A DNA stretch of 9,801 nt from Bacteroidia bacterium (GTDB lineage Bacteria > Bacteroidota > Bacteroidia > Bacteroidales > Marinifilaceae): assembly GCA_025999735.1 (NCBI GenBank), contig BNXR01000076.1:1-9801 (forward strand), read 5' to 3'. The stretch's first letter is position 1. Every line of letters begins with the position of its first letter. The notes beneath the pieces are model-generated. The model ran no database searches. It saw nothing but the letters and a program-made list of their open reading frames with translations, and was not told the DNA's origin. The translations under genes and the position numbers were made by a program. This document shows positions 1 to 6,270 of the stretch, in pieces.

Positions 1-38
1 GCAATAAAAGAAACAATCAAAAAACAATTCTTCATCAT
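1..38 (-). CDS. 5' end of an SGNH-hydrolase-like gene, cut by the window edge
   Basis: Reading leftwards, ATG at 38-36 opens a frame encoding MMKNCFLIVSFIA before the window ends. These codons are identical to the first ones of the SGNH-LysM gene at 2040, because both lie in the inverted repeat. The peptide is the start of a signal sequence (Lys followed by a hydrophobic run). It starts 57 bases after the stop of the DHHW gene on the same strand, so it would be the third gene of an MBOAT-DHHW-SGNH operon. Whether it is a second full copy, a paralogue sharing only the 5' end, or an assembly artefact duplicate of the gene at 2040 cannot be decided from 38 bases. Confidence 0.5.
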   Translation of the reverse strand, partial: MMKNCFLIVSFI

Positions 39-57
39 CTGTTTATAATTTACTCGC
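1..57. repeat. Left arm of a perfect inverted repeat (at least 57 bp)
   Basis: Bases 1-57 are the exact reverse complement of 2021-2077, 57 of 57 positions. The match stops at 58 (t, where 2020 would require c). On the left the window ends, so the arm may be longer than seen. Read on the minus strand, this arm lies 38 bases beyond the stop codon of the DHHW gene and contains the start and signal-peptide codons of a further gene. This looks like the natural junction, because the order MBOAT, DHHW, SGNH in one direction is what such a cluster should have. The identity is direct observation; that this arm is the native junction is inference. Confidence 0.97.
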
Positions 58-95
58 TCGTGACAATACGCACATTTGTTGTTAAAGGACACGGA

Positions 96-1523
96 CTACA
101 AGCCCGCGTCAGCGGAATCGAGCCTAACCGTATTTTTATTAATCGTGTTTTTATTAATTGTGTCATTAGTTATCATTTCATTAGTAATCGTTGCATTTGG
201 ATTGGGAGAGACACTGTTGCTGTCAATAGGCATTGTGTTTAAGGTAGTATCTTTTAAGATAGTGTCTTGTTGCGAGGTTGAAATTTCTTGTGTAGCCAGT
301 CCGCTCATCATCTGTGCAACTCCATAACTCTGTGCATTATACATACCAACAGCAAAAACCATATCGTTGATATTGTTTTCTCGAATGAGACGGAGCAGAT
401 TATGCTGTGAGTACCTGAAATCGACTACCCATATTTCTTCGTAATGACTGACGAGGTAAACCACGAAAGCATTGCCCATGGAGTCCTTGATGACGATAAT
501 CTTTTTGCCGTTTTTCACGTCGGTAGTGATTTTCATGAGCGGGAAATCTGCGCACAAGAACGTATCATAGCCCTTACACTTATGACAAAAGACAGTGCTA
601 CGTACTCCTTCGTAGGAATTAGGCTCGTAGCGTAGGGCTTTTGTGGTTACGTGGGGGACGTAATATTCCAGCATATCGGGATTGTTTTTTACGCTTCTGT
701 CATGTGTCAGCGAATACAGTGAGCCTAAAAAGTGCGATTTTGTTCGCTTTTCCATGTTCGCTTTTGGTACGGGCTTTATTTGCGTTGCTTCACAAAATGC
801 TTGGTAAGCATAGTACGCCCCGAGTGCCGTCCAGTGATGGTCGGTCTTGAAGAAAATATATTCTGTGCTGTGCGCGTTGAGGTGCTCAAAAACATTTGCA
901 TAGAGAACATCCGACGACAGGTAGTGGTGGAGAGTATCAAGTGTTTGCCTGTTGTGACGATTTAGATACCGATATTTATCAGACGGAATAAAGGCCGAAG
1001 AAAGTGGAGAGACTGCCACTATCACGCGGACTTGTTCTGATAATTTCCGTGCATATCCATTTGCCATTTTAGCAAAGTACCTTGTTGCTCTGGGTGTACC
1101 CCCGCTAATGGGGAAAACGGCACCATTTATAACCAACATATCGTTCTGAAAATAACCATTTATATTGTCATAAACGGTGCTGTCCTGTGTGGCTTCTTCG
1201 CTTGTATCCTCCGACATCGTTGGGGAGATGGTTTGTGTGAGGGATTTTACAATCTTCTCATCGCTATTCAAATGCAGTCCTTTGTAATAATTGATTTCAT
1301 CGAGCATTCCAACAAAAAGTTCCCGTACTGGAAAATGGTCGTCAATATAATCGGCAATACTGTCTGTTAGATGCCCCTGTATGTAACTGTCCCATTGTAT
1401 TTGTGGGAAAACGGCTAATGACCTTTTTTCCTCTAATGACACCTCTTGTGCAGGAACGACAATGTAATTCACCAAACCGGCCCAAAGGATTATAAAAATA
1501 ACGACAACACTAACTTTATGCAT
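96..1523 (-). CDS. DHHW/AlgJ-like periplasmic SGNH-fold protein, partner of MBOAT
   Basis: The 475-residue protein has an N-terminal hydrophobic segment (about residues 4-22) acting as signal anchor or signal peptide, so the rest should lie in the periplasm. The sequence TDHHWTALGAYYAY (residues 227-240) carries the DHHW signature (228-231) of the DHHW family, related to AlgJ/AlgX. KDSMGNAF (346-353) is the matching Ser block of that fold, so Asp/His at 228-230 and Ser348 are the likely catalytic residues. Members of this family work with an MBOAT protein in acylating extracellular polymers. The gene overlaps the stop of the upstream MBOAT by one base (TGATG), which suggests coupled translation. 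Oddities: residues 98-118 are Ser/Thr/Glu-rich, residues 310-324 hold three cysteines (C-x2-C-x8-C), and the last 60 or so residues are an Asn/Thr/Ile-rich tail with a pentapeptide repeat. The exact polymer substrate is unknown. Confidence 0.85.
   Translation of the reverse strand: MHKVSVVVIFIILWAGLVNYIVVPAQEVSLEEKRSLAVFPQIQWDSYIQGHLTDSIADYIDDHFPVRELFVGMLDEINYYKGLHLNSDEKIVKSLTQTISPTMSEDTSEEATQDSTVYDNINGYFQNDMLVINGAVFPISGGTPRATRYFAKMANGYARKLSEQVRVIVAVSPLSSAFIPSDKYRYLNRHNRQTLDTLHHYLSSDVLYANVFEHLNAHSTEYIFFKTDHHWTALGAYYAYQAFCEATQIKPVPKANMEKRTKSHFLGSLYSLTHDRSVKNNPDMLEYYVPHVTTKALRYEPNSYEGVRSTVFCHKCKGYDTFLCADFPLMKITTDVKNGKKIIVIKDSMGNAFVVYLVSHYEEIWVVDFRYSQHNLLRLIRENNINDMVFAVGMYNAQSYGVAQMMSGLATQEISTSQQDTILKDTTLNTMPIDSNSVSPNPNATITNEMITNDTINKNTINKNTVRLDSADAGL
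130..189 (-). repeat. Four degenerate 15-bp tandem units in the 3' end of the DHHW gene
   Basis: Units begin at 130, 145, 160 and 175; the first two (gtatttttattaatc and gtgtttttattaatt) differ at two of 15 positions and the other two are more diverged. In the protein they give the pentapeptide series ITNEM, ITNDT, INKNT, INKNT near residues 446-465, inside a low-complexity C-terminal tail beyond the recognisable DHHW domain. The unit length is a multiple of three, so gain or loss of a unit would keep the frame. Confidence 0.85.
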
Positions 1524-1993
1524 CAGAATCTAAAATAAATGAATGGATTATACGTAGCCCCAACAAGCATGGCTGTTGATAGTAACAAAATGGCGACATT
1601 CGTAAGCGGTGACAGGTAGGTGTAGCCCTTCACGGACAACCTATAAACGCGCGATTTCGCGGAAAAGATTTCGTCCCATGGGATACACAAGATGATGACC
1701 ACCGCAAACCAAACGAGATGGTCTAACAGGTCTGTATAAAATTGCGGATTGACCTCAGATGTGGAGTAGAATAAATTGCACACAAAGCTTGTAAGTTTGC
1801 TAAAGTCGGTGAAATAAAAGATAGACCAACTGAAGATGGTCAATAGTAAGGTGTATAAGTTATTGATAATGTTGGGTATTTTATCCAATTGCCTTTTCAG
1901 TTGTTTTTCGAGTATCATAAAGACACCAAAGTACATTCCCCAAATGAGGAAGTTCCAATTAGCACCGTGCCAAATTCCGGTTAAAGACCACAC
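1523..1993 (-). CDS. C-terminal fragment of an MBOAT-family O-acyltransferase (N-terminal part missing)
   Basis: Only about the last third of an MBOAT protein is present; full members have about 450-500 residues. The fragment begins with NIFIVWSLTGIWHGANWNF, in which WHG holds the conserved MBOAT histidine, continues with several hydrophobic membrane segments, and ends in YNPFIYFRF, a typical end for this family. GTG at 1993 is only the first start-like codon: similarity clearly runs further upstream (RRHHARNIF, up to about 2020), and an in-frame TAA follows at 2030-2032 inside the inverted-repeat arm. The frame is therefore cut exactly where the repeat begins. Intact MBOAT proteins move acyl groups across the membrane for O-acylation of envelope polymers, passing them to partners such as the DHHW and SGNH proteins beside it. 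As it stands the fragment should not be functional, unless the break is an assembly error. Confidence 0.8.
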   Translation of the reverse strand: MWSLTGIWHGANWNFLIWGMYFGVFMILEKQLKRQLDKIPNIINNLYTLLLTIFSWSIFYFTDFSKLTSFVCNLFYSTSEVNPQFYTDLLDHLVWFAVVIILCIPWDEIFSAKSRVYRLSVKGYTYLSPLTNVAILLLSTAMLVGATYNPFIYFRF

Positions 1994-2020
1994 GATAAAG
2001 ATATTGCGTGCGTGGTGTCG

Positions 2021-2077
2021 GCGAGTAAATTATAAACAGATGATGAAGAATTGTTTTTTGATTGTTTCTTTTATTGC
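2021..2077. repeat. Right arm of the 57-bp perfect inverted repeat
   Basis: This arm is the reverse complement of 1-57. It contains the upstream region and the first 12 codons of the SGNH-LysM gene. Its inner edge (2020/2021) is exactly the point where the MBOAT reading frame loses its family sequence, so this is the abnormal junction of the two. No recombinase gene or short core site was recognised beside either arm. Confidence 0.97.
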
Positions 2078-3530
2078 TTTCAACAGCTCCCTTGTTGCCA
2101 AACCTGTTTTTCAGGAGCCGCTTCAAGAATCGGTTCCTTCGTCATTGAAAATAGACACAGCGTATAACTACATTCAGTTTTACGATTCAGCCGTTGTCAA
2201 GCGGTTTGTAGCGCATTTCGACAACGTAGAAAAAGACAAATTAGTGATTTTGCATTTTGGCGACAGTCATATCCAAGCGGAATATTCCACAAGTTATACA
2301 CGCAATTACCTGCAAAACGACTACGGCGATGGCGGTAGAGGGATGATAGTGAACTATTCCGCTGCAAAAACGTATTCATCAGTCAATTACACTACCACTA
2401 AAAGAGGGAAATGGAAGTTTGCCAAAAGTTTTCAAATCCCACCTAAAATCCCACTCGGCATAACCGGAATGACCGTTGAGACAAGCGATAAAGAGGCGGA
2501 ATTATATTTTCACTTTAAACAACCTCTACCCGAATATGAGTATAAAATCACTGTCTTTTTTGAAAACAACGAAACGACTTCTGCTTTTCATCTCTTGGTG
2601 GACACGAATGTATATACCTTTACGACCCAAAAGCTTCGTGGTTTGCACCAAAATTACATTGAATGTTCCTATTTTGGCAATATACATGAGATTTCGCTAC
2701 AGGTCGGTGCTAACATAGATAGGCTTGTTGGTGCTAACATTGATAAGCTTGTTGATGGGGTTGATTTTCGCTTTTACGGTATTAACATTGAGAAATCCGG
2801 AAACCAAGGGGTCGTTTATCACTCGCTTGGCGTAGGAGCTGCACCTATGCAGTCTGTTTTGTATCTCGATAGATTGACCGAACAAGCACAAGTGCTTAAA
2901 CCGGATATAGCGTTGTTGGACTTTGGCACGAATGATATATTATATTACAATCAAATAGAAGCCAATCTTCCATCCATCATCAGTCGAATAATCAAGAGAT
3001 TACGAGATATTAACCCGGGAATGAGCATTATCCTGACATCTACACAAGATTTATTTCGTTACGGCAGGTATATCACCGTTGCAGCGAAATTTCGCGACAT
3101 GATAAATTCGCTCGCCCGCACGGAACATGTCATGTTTTGGAATTGGTATGACTTATCCGGTGGCCTTCATTCCATACGCGATTGGTACGATGCCGGTTAC
3201 GCACAACAGGATGGCATTCATCTAACAACAAAAGGTTATGCCGTAAAAGGAACTCTTTTGTACTCTTCCATAAAAAACACCATTCAATTCGTAAAGAACA
3301 ACCCTGCTCTCCAACAACACATCGTTCCAGTGAAAGATTATTCTGCTGTTTTGGAGCAGTATGCAGATGATTTTAAGCCGGCAATCACTCACAAAGTGAA
3401 ATCAGGTGACACGCTTTCTGCCCTGTCCCGCAACTATCATACTTCAGTAAGAGCCATAAAGCAGGCAAATGGATTAAAGAGAGATTTTTTAAGAGTCGGT
3501 CAAATTTTGACAATCCCAACTGGCAGATAA
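2040..3530 (+). CDS. Secreted SGNH/GDSL hydrolase with C-terminal LysM domain
   Basis: The start is placed at ATG 2040 (a second ATG follows at 2043) because it begins a signal peptide, MMKNCFLIVSFIAFNSSLVA; the frame is open further upstream, but that stretch is antisense to MBOAT. The mature protein of the 496-residue product has SGNH block I HFGDSH (residues 72-77, Ser76), block III LDFGTND (293-299) and block V DGIH (391-394, Asp391 and His394), so the catalytic residues are present. Residues 450-494 (THKVKSGDTLSALS to LTIP) form a LysM domain, which binds peptidoglycan or related glycans. Esterases of this fold beside MBOAT genes transfer or remove O-acyl groups, as in PatA/PatB peptidoglycan O-acetylation; LysM makes the cell wall the likely substrate, which is inference. 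Its upstream neighbour is the antisense MBOAT fragment, so no natural promoter is seen. A 24-bp tandem duplication lies at residues 222-237. Confidence 0.88.
   Translation: MMKNCFLIVSFIAFNSSLVAKPVFQEPLQESVPSSLKIDTAYNYIQFYDSAVVKRFVAHFDNVEKDKLVILHFGDSHIQAEYSTSYTRNYLQNDYGDGGRGMIVNYSAAKTYSSVNYTTTKRGKWKFAKSFQIPPKIPLGITGMTVETSDKEAELYFHFKQPLPEYEYKITVFFENNETTSAFHLLVDTNVYTFTTQKLRGLHQNYIECSYFGNIHEISLQVGANIDRLVGANIDKLVDGVDFRFYGINIEKSGNQGVVYHSLGVGAAPMQSVLYLDRLTEQAQVLKPDIALLDFGTNDILYYNQIEANLPSIISRIIKRLRDINPGMSIILTSTQDLFRYGRYITVAAKFRDMINSLARTEHVMFWNWYDLSGGLHSIRDWYDAGYAQQDGIHLTTKGYAVKGTLLYSSIKNTIQFVKNNPALQQHIVPVKDYSAVLEQYADDFKPAITHKVKSGDTLSALSRNYHTSVRAIKQANGLKRDFLRVGQILTIPTGR
2703..2750 (+). repeat. Two 24-bp tandem units in the SGNH-LysM gene
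   Basis: Units 2703-2726 and 2727-2750 match at 21 of 24 positions and encode VGANIDRL then VGANIDKL, followed by a partial third-like stretch (VDGVDFRF). They lie between SGNH blocks I and III, in the region expected to be an accessory beta-rich insertion. The frame is kept. Confidence 0.85.
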
Positions 3531-3692
3531 AAAGCAGATAAAGATCAAAATAGAACGCGGAATACCAACTTCCCGGAAAATGAGGGGGCATCCTTTTGAA
3601 TATTGAAAAATAAGATGACTGATTATCAATAAGATAACTACAAAAAATGGAAGATTATTTTGGTTTAGCGGACAACAATGAAAATAAATACC

Positions 3693-3700
3693 TAACTTTG
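3693..3700 (+). promoter_or_regulatory. Candidate Bacteroidales -7 promoter box upstream of galE
   Basis: TAACTTTG matches the Bacteroidales sigma-ABfr -7 consensus TAnnTTTG exactly and lies 56 bases before the galE start, inside the 226-base gap 3531-3756. A matching -33 TTTG at the usual spacing was not found (the nearest TTTG, 3659-3662, is about 30 bases upstream of the box), so the call rests on the -7 box and position. The rest of the gap holds no gene or convincing terminator hairpin; AAAAGCAGAT occurs near both of its ends. Confidence 0.45.
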
Positions 3701-3756
3701 CAGACACACTCAACAAATAATTTTATCGTTATTAGCACCCATTAAAAGCAGATTTT

Positions 3757-4773
3757 ATGAAAATAGTAGTTACCGGAGGAACCGGATTTATTGGCTCACA
3801 TACTGTCGTTGAATTGCAAGAAGCTGGTTATGAGGTTGTAATCGTTGACAACCTCGTCAATTCAACTATCGAATCCTTAGACGGAATAGAAAAAATTACC
3901 GGAATACGACCCGCCTTTGAAAAATTGGATTTGACCGACAAAGAACGGACATTCGATTTTTTTAAGTCCTATCAAGGCATTGAAGCTATCATCCATTTTG
4001 CAGCCTTGAAAGCCGTTGGAGAATCCGTGTTCAAGCCCTTAGAATATTACAGCAACAACCTCAATTCGTTGATGAATGTCTTGGCTGCCATGAAAGAATT
4101 TAAGGTTGACAGCCTCGTATTCTCGTCCTCCTGCACGGTGTACGGACAGGCTGATACTCTTCCTGTAACAGAAAAAACTCCCCGCAAAAAGGCCGAATCC
4201 CCGTATGGAAATACCAAAGCGATATGCGAGGATATTTTGGCTGATTACAGTCGTGCCGAGCAGCAATTGAAACTCATTGCATTGCGCTATTTCAACCCGA
4301 TAGGAGCGCATCCAACTGCACATATTGGAGAATTGCCCAACGGCGTACCTAACAATCTTATTCCTTACTTGACACAGACTGTCGCCGGTATCAGAAGCCA
4401 ATTAAGCGTGTATGGGAACGACTACAATACCCCCGATGGAACGGCTATCCGCGATTATATTGATGTCGTCGATTTAGCAAAAGCACACGTTGTGGCAATT
4501 CGCCGATTGATTGAAAACAAAAACAAACAAAATCTGGAAATTTTCAATATCGGCACAGGTGGAGGCGTCTCCGTCTTGCAGCTCGTCAATACCTTTGAAA
4601 AAGCTACCGGCAAAAAGGTAAACCACCAAATTGTAGGCCGACGAGCAGGAGACATCGAAAAAGTATGGGCAGATACCACCTTGGCAAACAAAGAATTAGG
4701 TTGGAAAGCAGAAGTGTCATTGGAAGAAACGCTACGCAATGCCTGGCGGTGGCAGGAAAAATTGCAAAAATAA
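3757..4773 (+). CDS. galE: UDP-glucose 4-epimerase
   Basis: The 338-residue protein is a full-length GalE of the extended short-chain dehydrogenase family, which interconverts UDP-glucose and UDP-galactose in the cytoplasm with bound NAD. The N-terminal Rossmann motif GGTGFIGSH (residues 7-15) binds NAD; SSSCTVYG (123-130) and Y150-x3-K154 (SPYGNTK) provide the catalytic Ser/Tyr/Lys; RYFNPIGAHP (177-186) is characteristic of GalE rather than other epimerases of the family; RAGDIEKVWAD (296-306) belongs to the sugar-nucleotide-binding part. It lies 95 bases before bioF on the same strand, with no clear promoter or terminator between, so read-through is possible, though the pathways are unrelated. 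UDP-galactose may feed surface polysaccharides, perhaps polymers acted on by the upstream acylation genes, which is speculation. No internal tandem repeats were seen. Confidence 0.95.
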   Translation: MKIVVTGGTGFIGSHTVVELQEAGYEVVIVDNLVNSTIESLDGIEKITGIRPAFEKLDLTDKERTFDFFKSYQGIEAIIHFAALKAVGESVFKPLEYYSNNLNSLMNVLAAMKEFKVDSLVFSSSCTVYGQADTLPVTEKTPRKKAESPYGNTKAICEDILADYSRAEQQLKLIALRYFNPIGAHPTAHIGELPNGVPNNLIPYLTQTVAGIRSQLSVYGNDYNTPDGTAIRDYIDVVDLAKAHVVAIRRLIENKNKQNLEIFNIGTGGGVSVLQLVNTFEKATGKKVNHQIVGRRAGDIEKVWADTTLANKELGWKAEVSLEETLRNAWRWQEKLQK

Positions 4774-4868
4774 GCAAGTCTGGAAAGAGGAAAGATAACA
4801 ACCCAACAGCCCAACCCAGCAAGATGCGGAAGATTACAAGAGCTGGAAAAATGTATATAAGTCAATGA

Positions 4869-6029
4869 ATGGATATTGAACGCTATATAAACAAGCTAAA
4901 CACGAGCAAAGAAGCTGGGAACTACCGCCGTCTGCACAACACGCAACATAACGGCTTCCTGATACACGAGAATGGGAAGGAACTCCTCAACCTTTCTTCC
5001 AACGACTACCTTGGACTTTCTTCCAATCGTCGCCTGAAGGAGGAGTTTTATGCTGAAACAGACGTGAAAGCTCTGACTTTTAGTGCTGTATCCTCCCGAT
5101 TACTATCGGGCAACCACGAATATTACGGTCTCTTGGAAGCTGATTTGCGGAATTTATACGAAGTGGAAGCTGCTTTGGTTTTTAATTCCGGCTACCATGC
5201 CAACATTGGTATTCTGCCTGCTCTGAGCTCCAAACGTGACCTAATTGTGGCCGACAAATTGGTGCATGCTAGTATCATTGACGGCATCCGCCTCAGTGAT
5301 GCGGAAATGATGCGCTATCACCACTGCGACACAGAGCATTTACGTTCTATCTTGCAACAACACCGCGAGAAATACGAGAATGTGTTCATCGTCACTGAAT
5401 CCATTTTTAGCATGGATGGTGACACGGTGGACTTGCTCGAACTATGCGCATTGAAAAAAGAGTTTGATGCTTTTTTATATCTGGATGAGGCACACGCTTT
5501 GGGCGTACGGGGTACTAACGGATTAGGCTGCGCAGAGGAACAGGCATGTATCGCAGACATTGATTTTATCGTAGGCACTTTTGGGAAAGCCTTTGCCTCC
5601 TTAGGTGCCTTTGTGGTGTGCAAGGACATTTTTAGGGAGTACCTTATTAATACCCAGCGCAGTTTGATTTTTTCGACCGCCCTACCACCGGTAAATGTGG
5701 CATGGACACGCTTTATACTCAACCATATACCTGATTTTGACGACCTGCGCGTGAAAATAAAAGAAATATCCGACAAACTGCGTACCATATTGATACGAAA
5801 GGGTTACCAAACGGCCGGTGACTCGCATATTGTCCCTATGATTTGTGGTAGCAATGAAAGCAGTGTGGAGATGGCGGAATTACTAAGGGAAAATGGATTC
5901 TTTGTCCTACCGGTGCGCTATCCAACGGTGCCAAAGGGTCAAGCCCGTATCCGCTTCTCACTCAATGCCGCCATACCGGAAGATGACTATGAATGTCTGT
6001 TCGACTTCTTGGAAAATGGGATTGAATAA
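4869..6029 (+). CDS. bioF: 8-amino-7-oxononanoate synthase (KAPA synthase)
   Basis: The 386-residue protein is a class II PLP-dependent alpha-oxoamine synthase. BioF condenses pimeloyl-ACP (or -CoA) with L-alanine to give KAPA, CO2 and the free carrier, the first step in building the biotin ring. Visible motifs: NLSSNDYLGLS (41-51), HASIIDG (134-140, with the His that stacks on PLP), DEAHALGVRGTNGLG (206-220, Asp206 and His209), the PLP-binding Lys240 in GTFGKAFAS, and PTVPKGQARIRFSLNA (352-367) near the C-terminus. The closest alternative, 2-amino-3-ketobutyrate CoA ligase (kbl), has the same fold; bioG and bioC downstream favour BioF. The ATG at 4869 directly follows a TGA at 4866-4868 in another frame, and the first residues MDIERYINKLNTS fit the family. 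bioG and bioC are separated from it by a repeat array and an ATPase gene. Confidence 0.92.
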   Translation: MDIERYINKLNTSKEAGNYRRLHNTQHNGFLIHENGKELLNLSSNDYLGLSSNRRLKEEFYAETDVKALTFSAVSSRLLSGNHEYYGLLEADLRNLYEVEAALVFNSGYHANIGILPALSSKRDLIVADKLVHASIIDGIRLSDAEMMRYHHCDTEHLRSILQQHREKYENVFIVTESIFSMDGDTVDLLELCALKKEFDAFLYLDEAHALGVRGTNGLGCAEEQACIADIDFIVGTFGKAFASLGAFVVCKDIFREYLINTQRSLIFSTALPPVNVAWTRFILNHIPDFDDLRVKIKEISDKLRTILIRKGYQTAGDSHIVPMICGSNESSVEMAELLRENGFFVLPVRYPTVPKGQARIRFSLNAAIPEDDYECLFDFLENGIE

Positions 6030-6034
6030 GGGTT

Positions 6035-6250
6035 ATACCGTCTCTTTGTGACACGATTTGCATTTTTATACCGTCTCTCTGTGACACGATTTGCATTTTT
6101 ATACCGTCTCTTTGTGACACGATTTACATTTTATACCGTCTCTTTGCAACACGATTTGCATTTTATACCGTCTCTCTGTGACACGATTTGCAAAATTATA
6201 CCGTCTCTTTATGACACAAATTCCAAAATTATACCGTACCTTTGTGACAA
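6035..6250 (+). repeat. Seven tandem 32-33 bp repeat units between bioF and the ATPase gene
   Basis: Units begin (ataccg) at 6035, 6068, 6101, 6133, 6165, 6198 and 6231. The common form is ataccgtctctttgtgac followed by acgatttgcattttt. Units 1 and 2 differ by one base; units 3-5 by a few; units 6 and 7 are clearly diverged, so decay rises towards the ATPase gene. The whole unit is conserved, without unique spacers, so this is not a CRISPR array. The spacing is about three helical turns, which would put every copy on the same DNA face. The unit holds a small dyad GTGACAC but no strong hairpin. Possible roles are a multi-copy binding site, an iteron-like array, or a neutral expansion; none can be chosen from sequence. 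Confidence 0.95.
6237..6244 (+). promoter_or_regulatory. Candidate -7 promoter box in the last repeat unit, upstream of the ATPase
   Basis: TACCTTTG fits TAnnTTTG and lies 26 bases before the ATPase start codon. The preceding five repeats have TCTCTTTG or TCTCTCTG here, differing from the consensus in the second base, so only the last, most diverged unit has a full match. A good -33 TTTG is not present at the usual distance. If real, it would drive the ATPase and probably bioG and bioC. Confidence 0.35.
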
Positions 6251-6270
6251 ATTAATTTTAAATCACGAAT

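Noticed and set aside
58..2020. Insertion sequence or transposon with 57-bp terminal inverted repeats
   Set aside because: The enclosed genes are envelope-acylation genes, not transposase or recombinase, and one arm is the coding start of a cluster gene, so the arms are not transposon ends.
1836..2039. In-frame upstream extension of the SGNH-LysM gene (68 more codons)
   Set aside because: This stretch is antisense to the MBOAT fragment and lies across the abnormal junction; the signal peptide starts at 2040, so the extension is accidental.
4455..4865. Minus-strand open frame of 136 codons opposite galE
   Set aside because: It lies on the other strand of a clear galE and shows no family features; the same holds for frames opposite bioF, bioC and the ATPase.
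4774..4868. Promoter or terminator between galE and bioF
   Set aside because: No TAnnTTTG box and no stable hairpin with a T run was found in these 95 bases; only a C/A-rich stretch with short repeats of CCCAAC.
6035..6250. CRISPR array
   Set aside because: The whole 32-33 bp period is conserved; there are no unique spacers and no cas genes.
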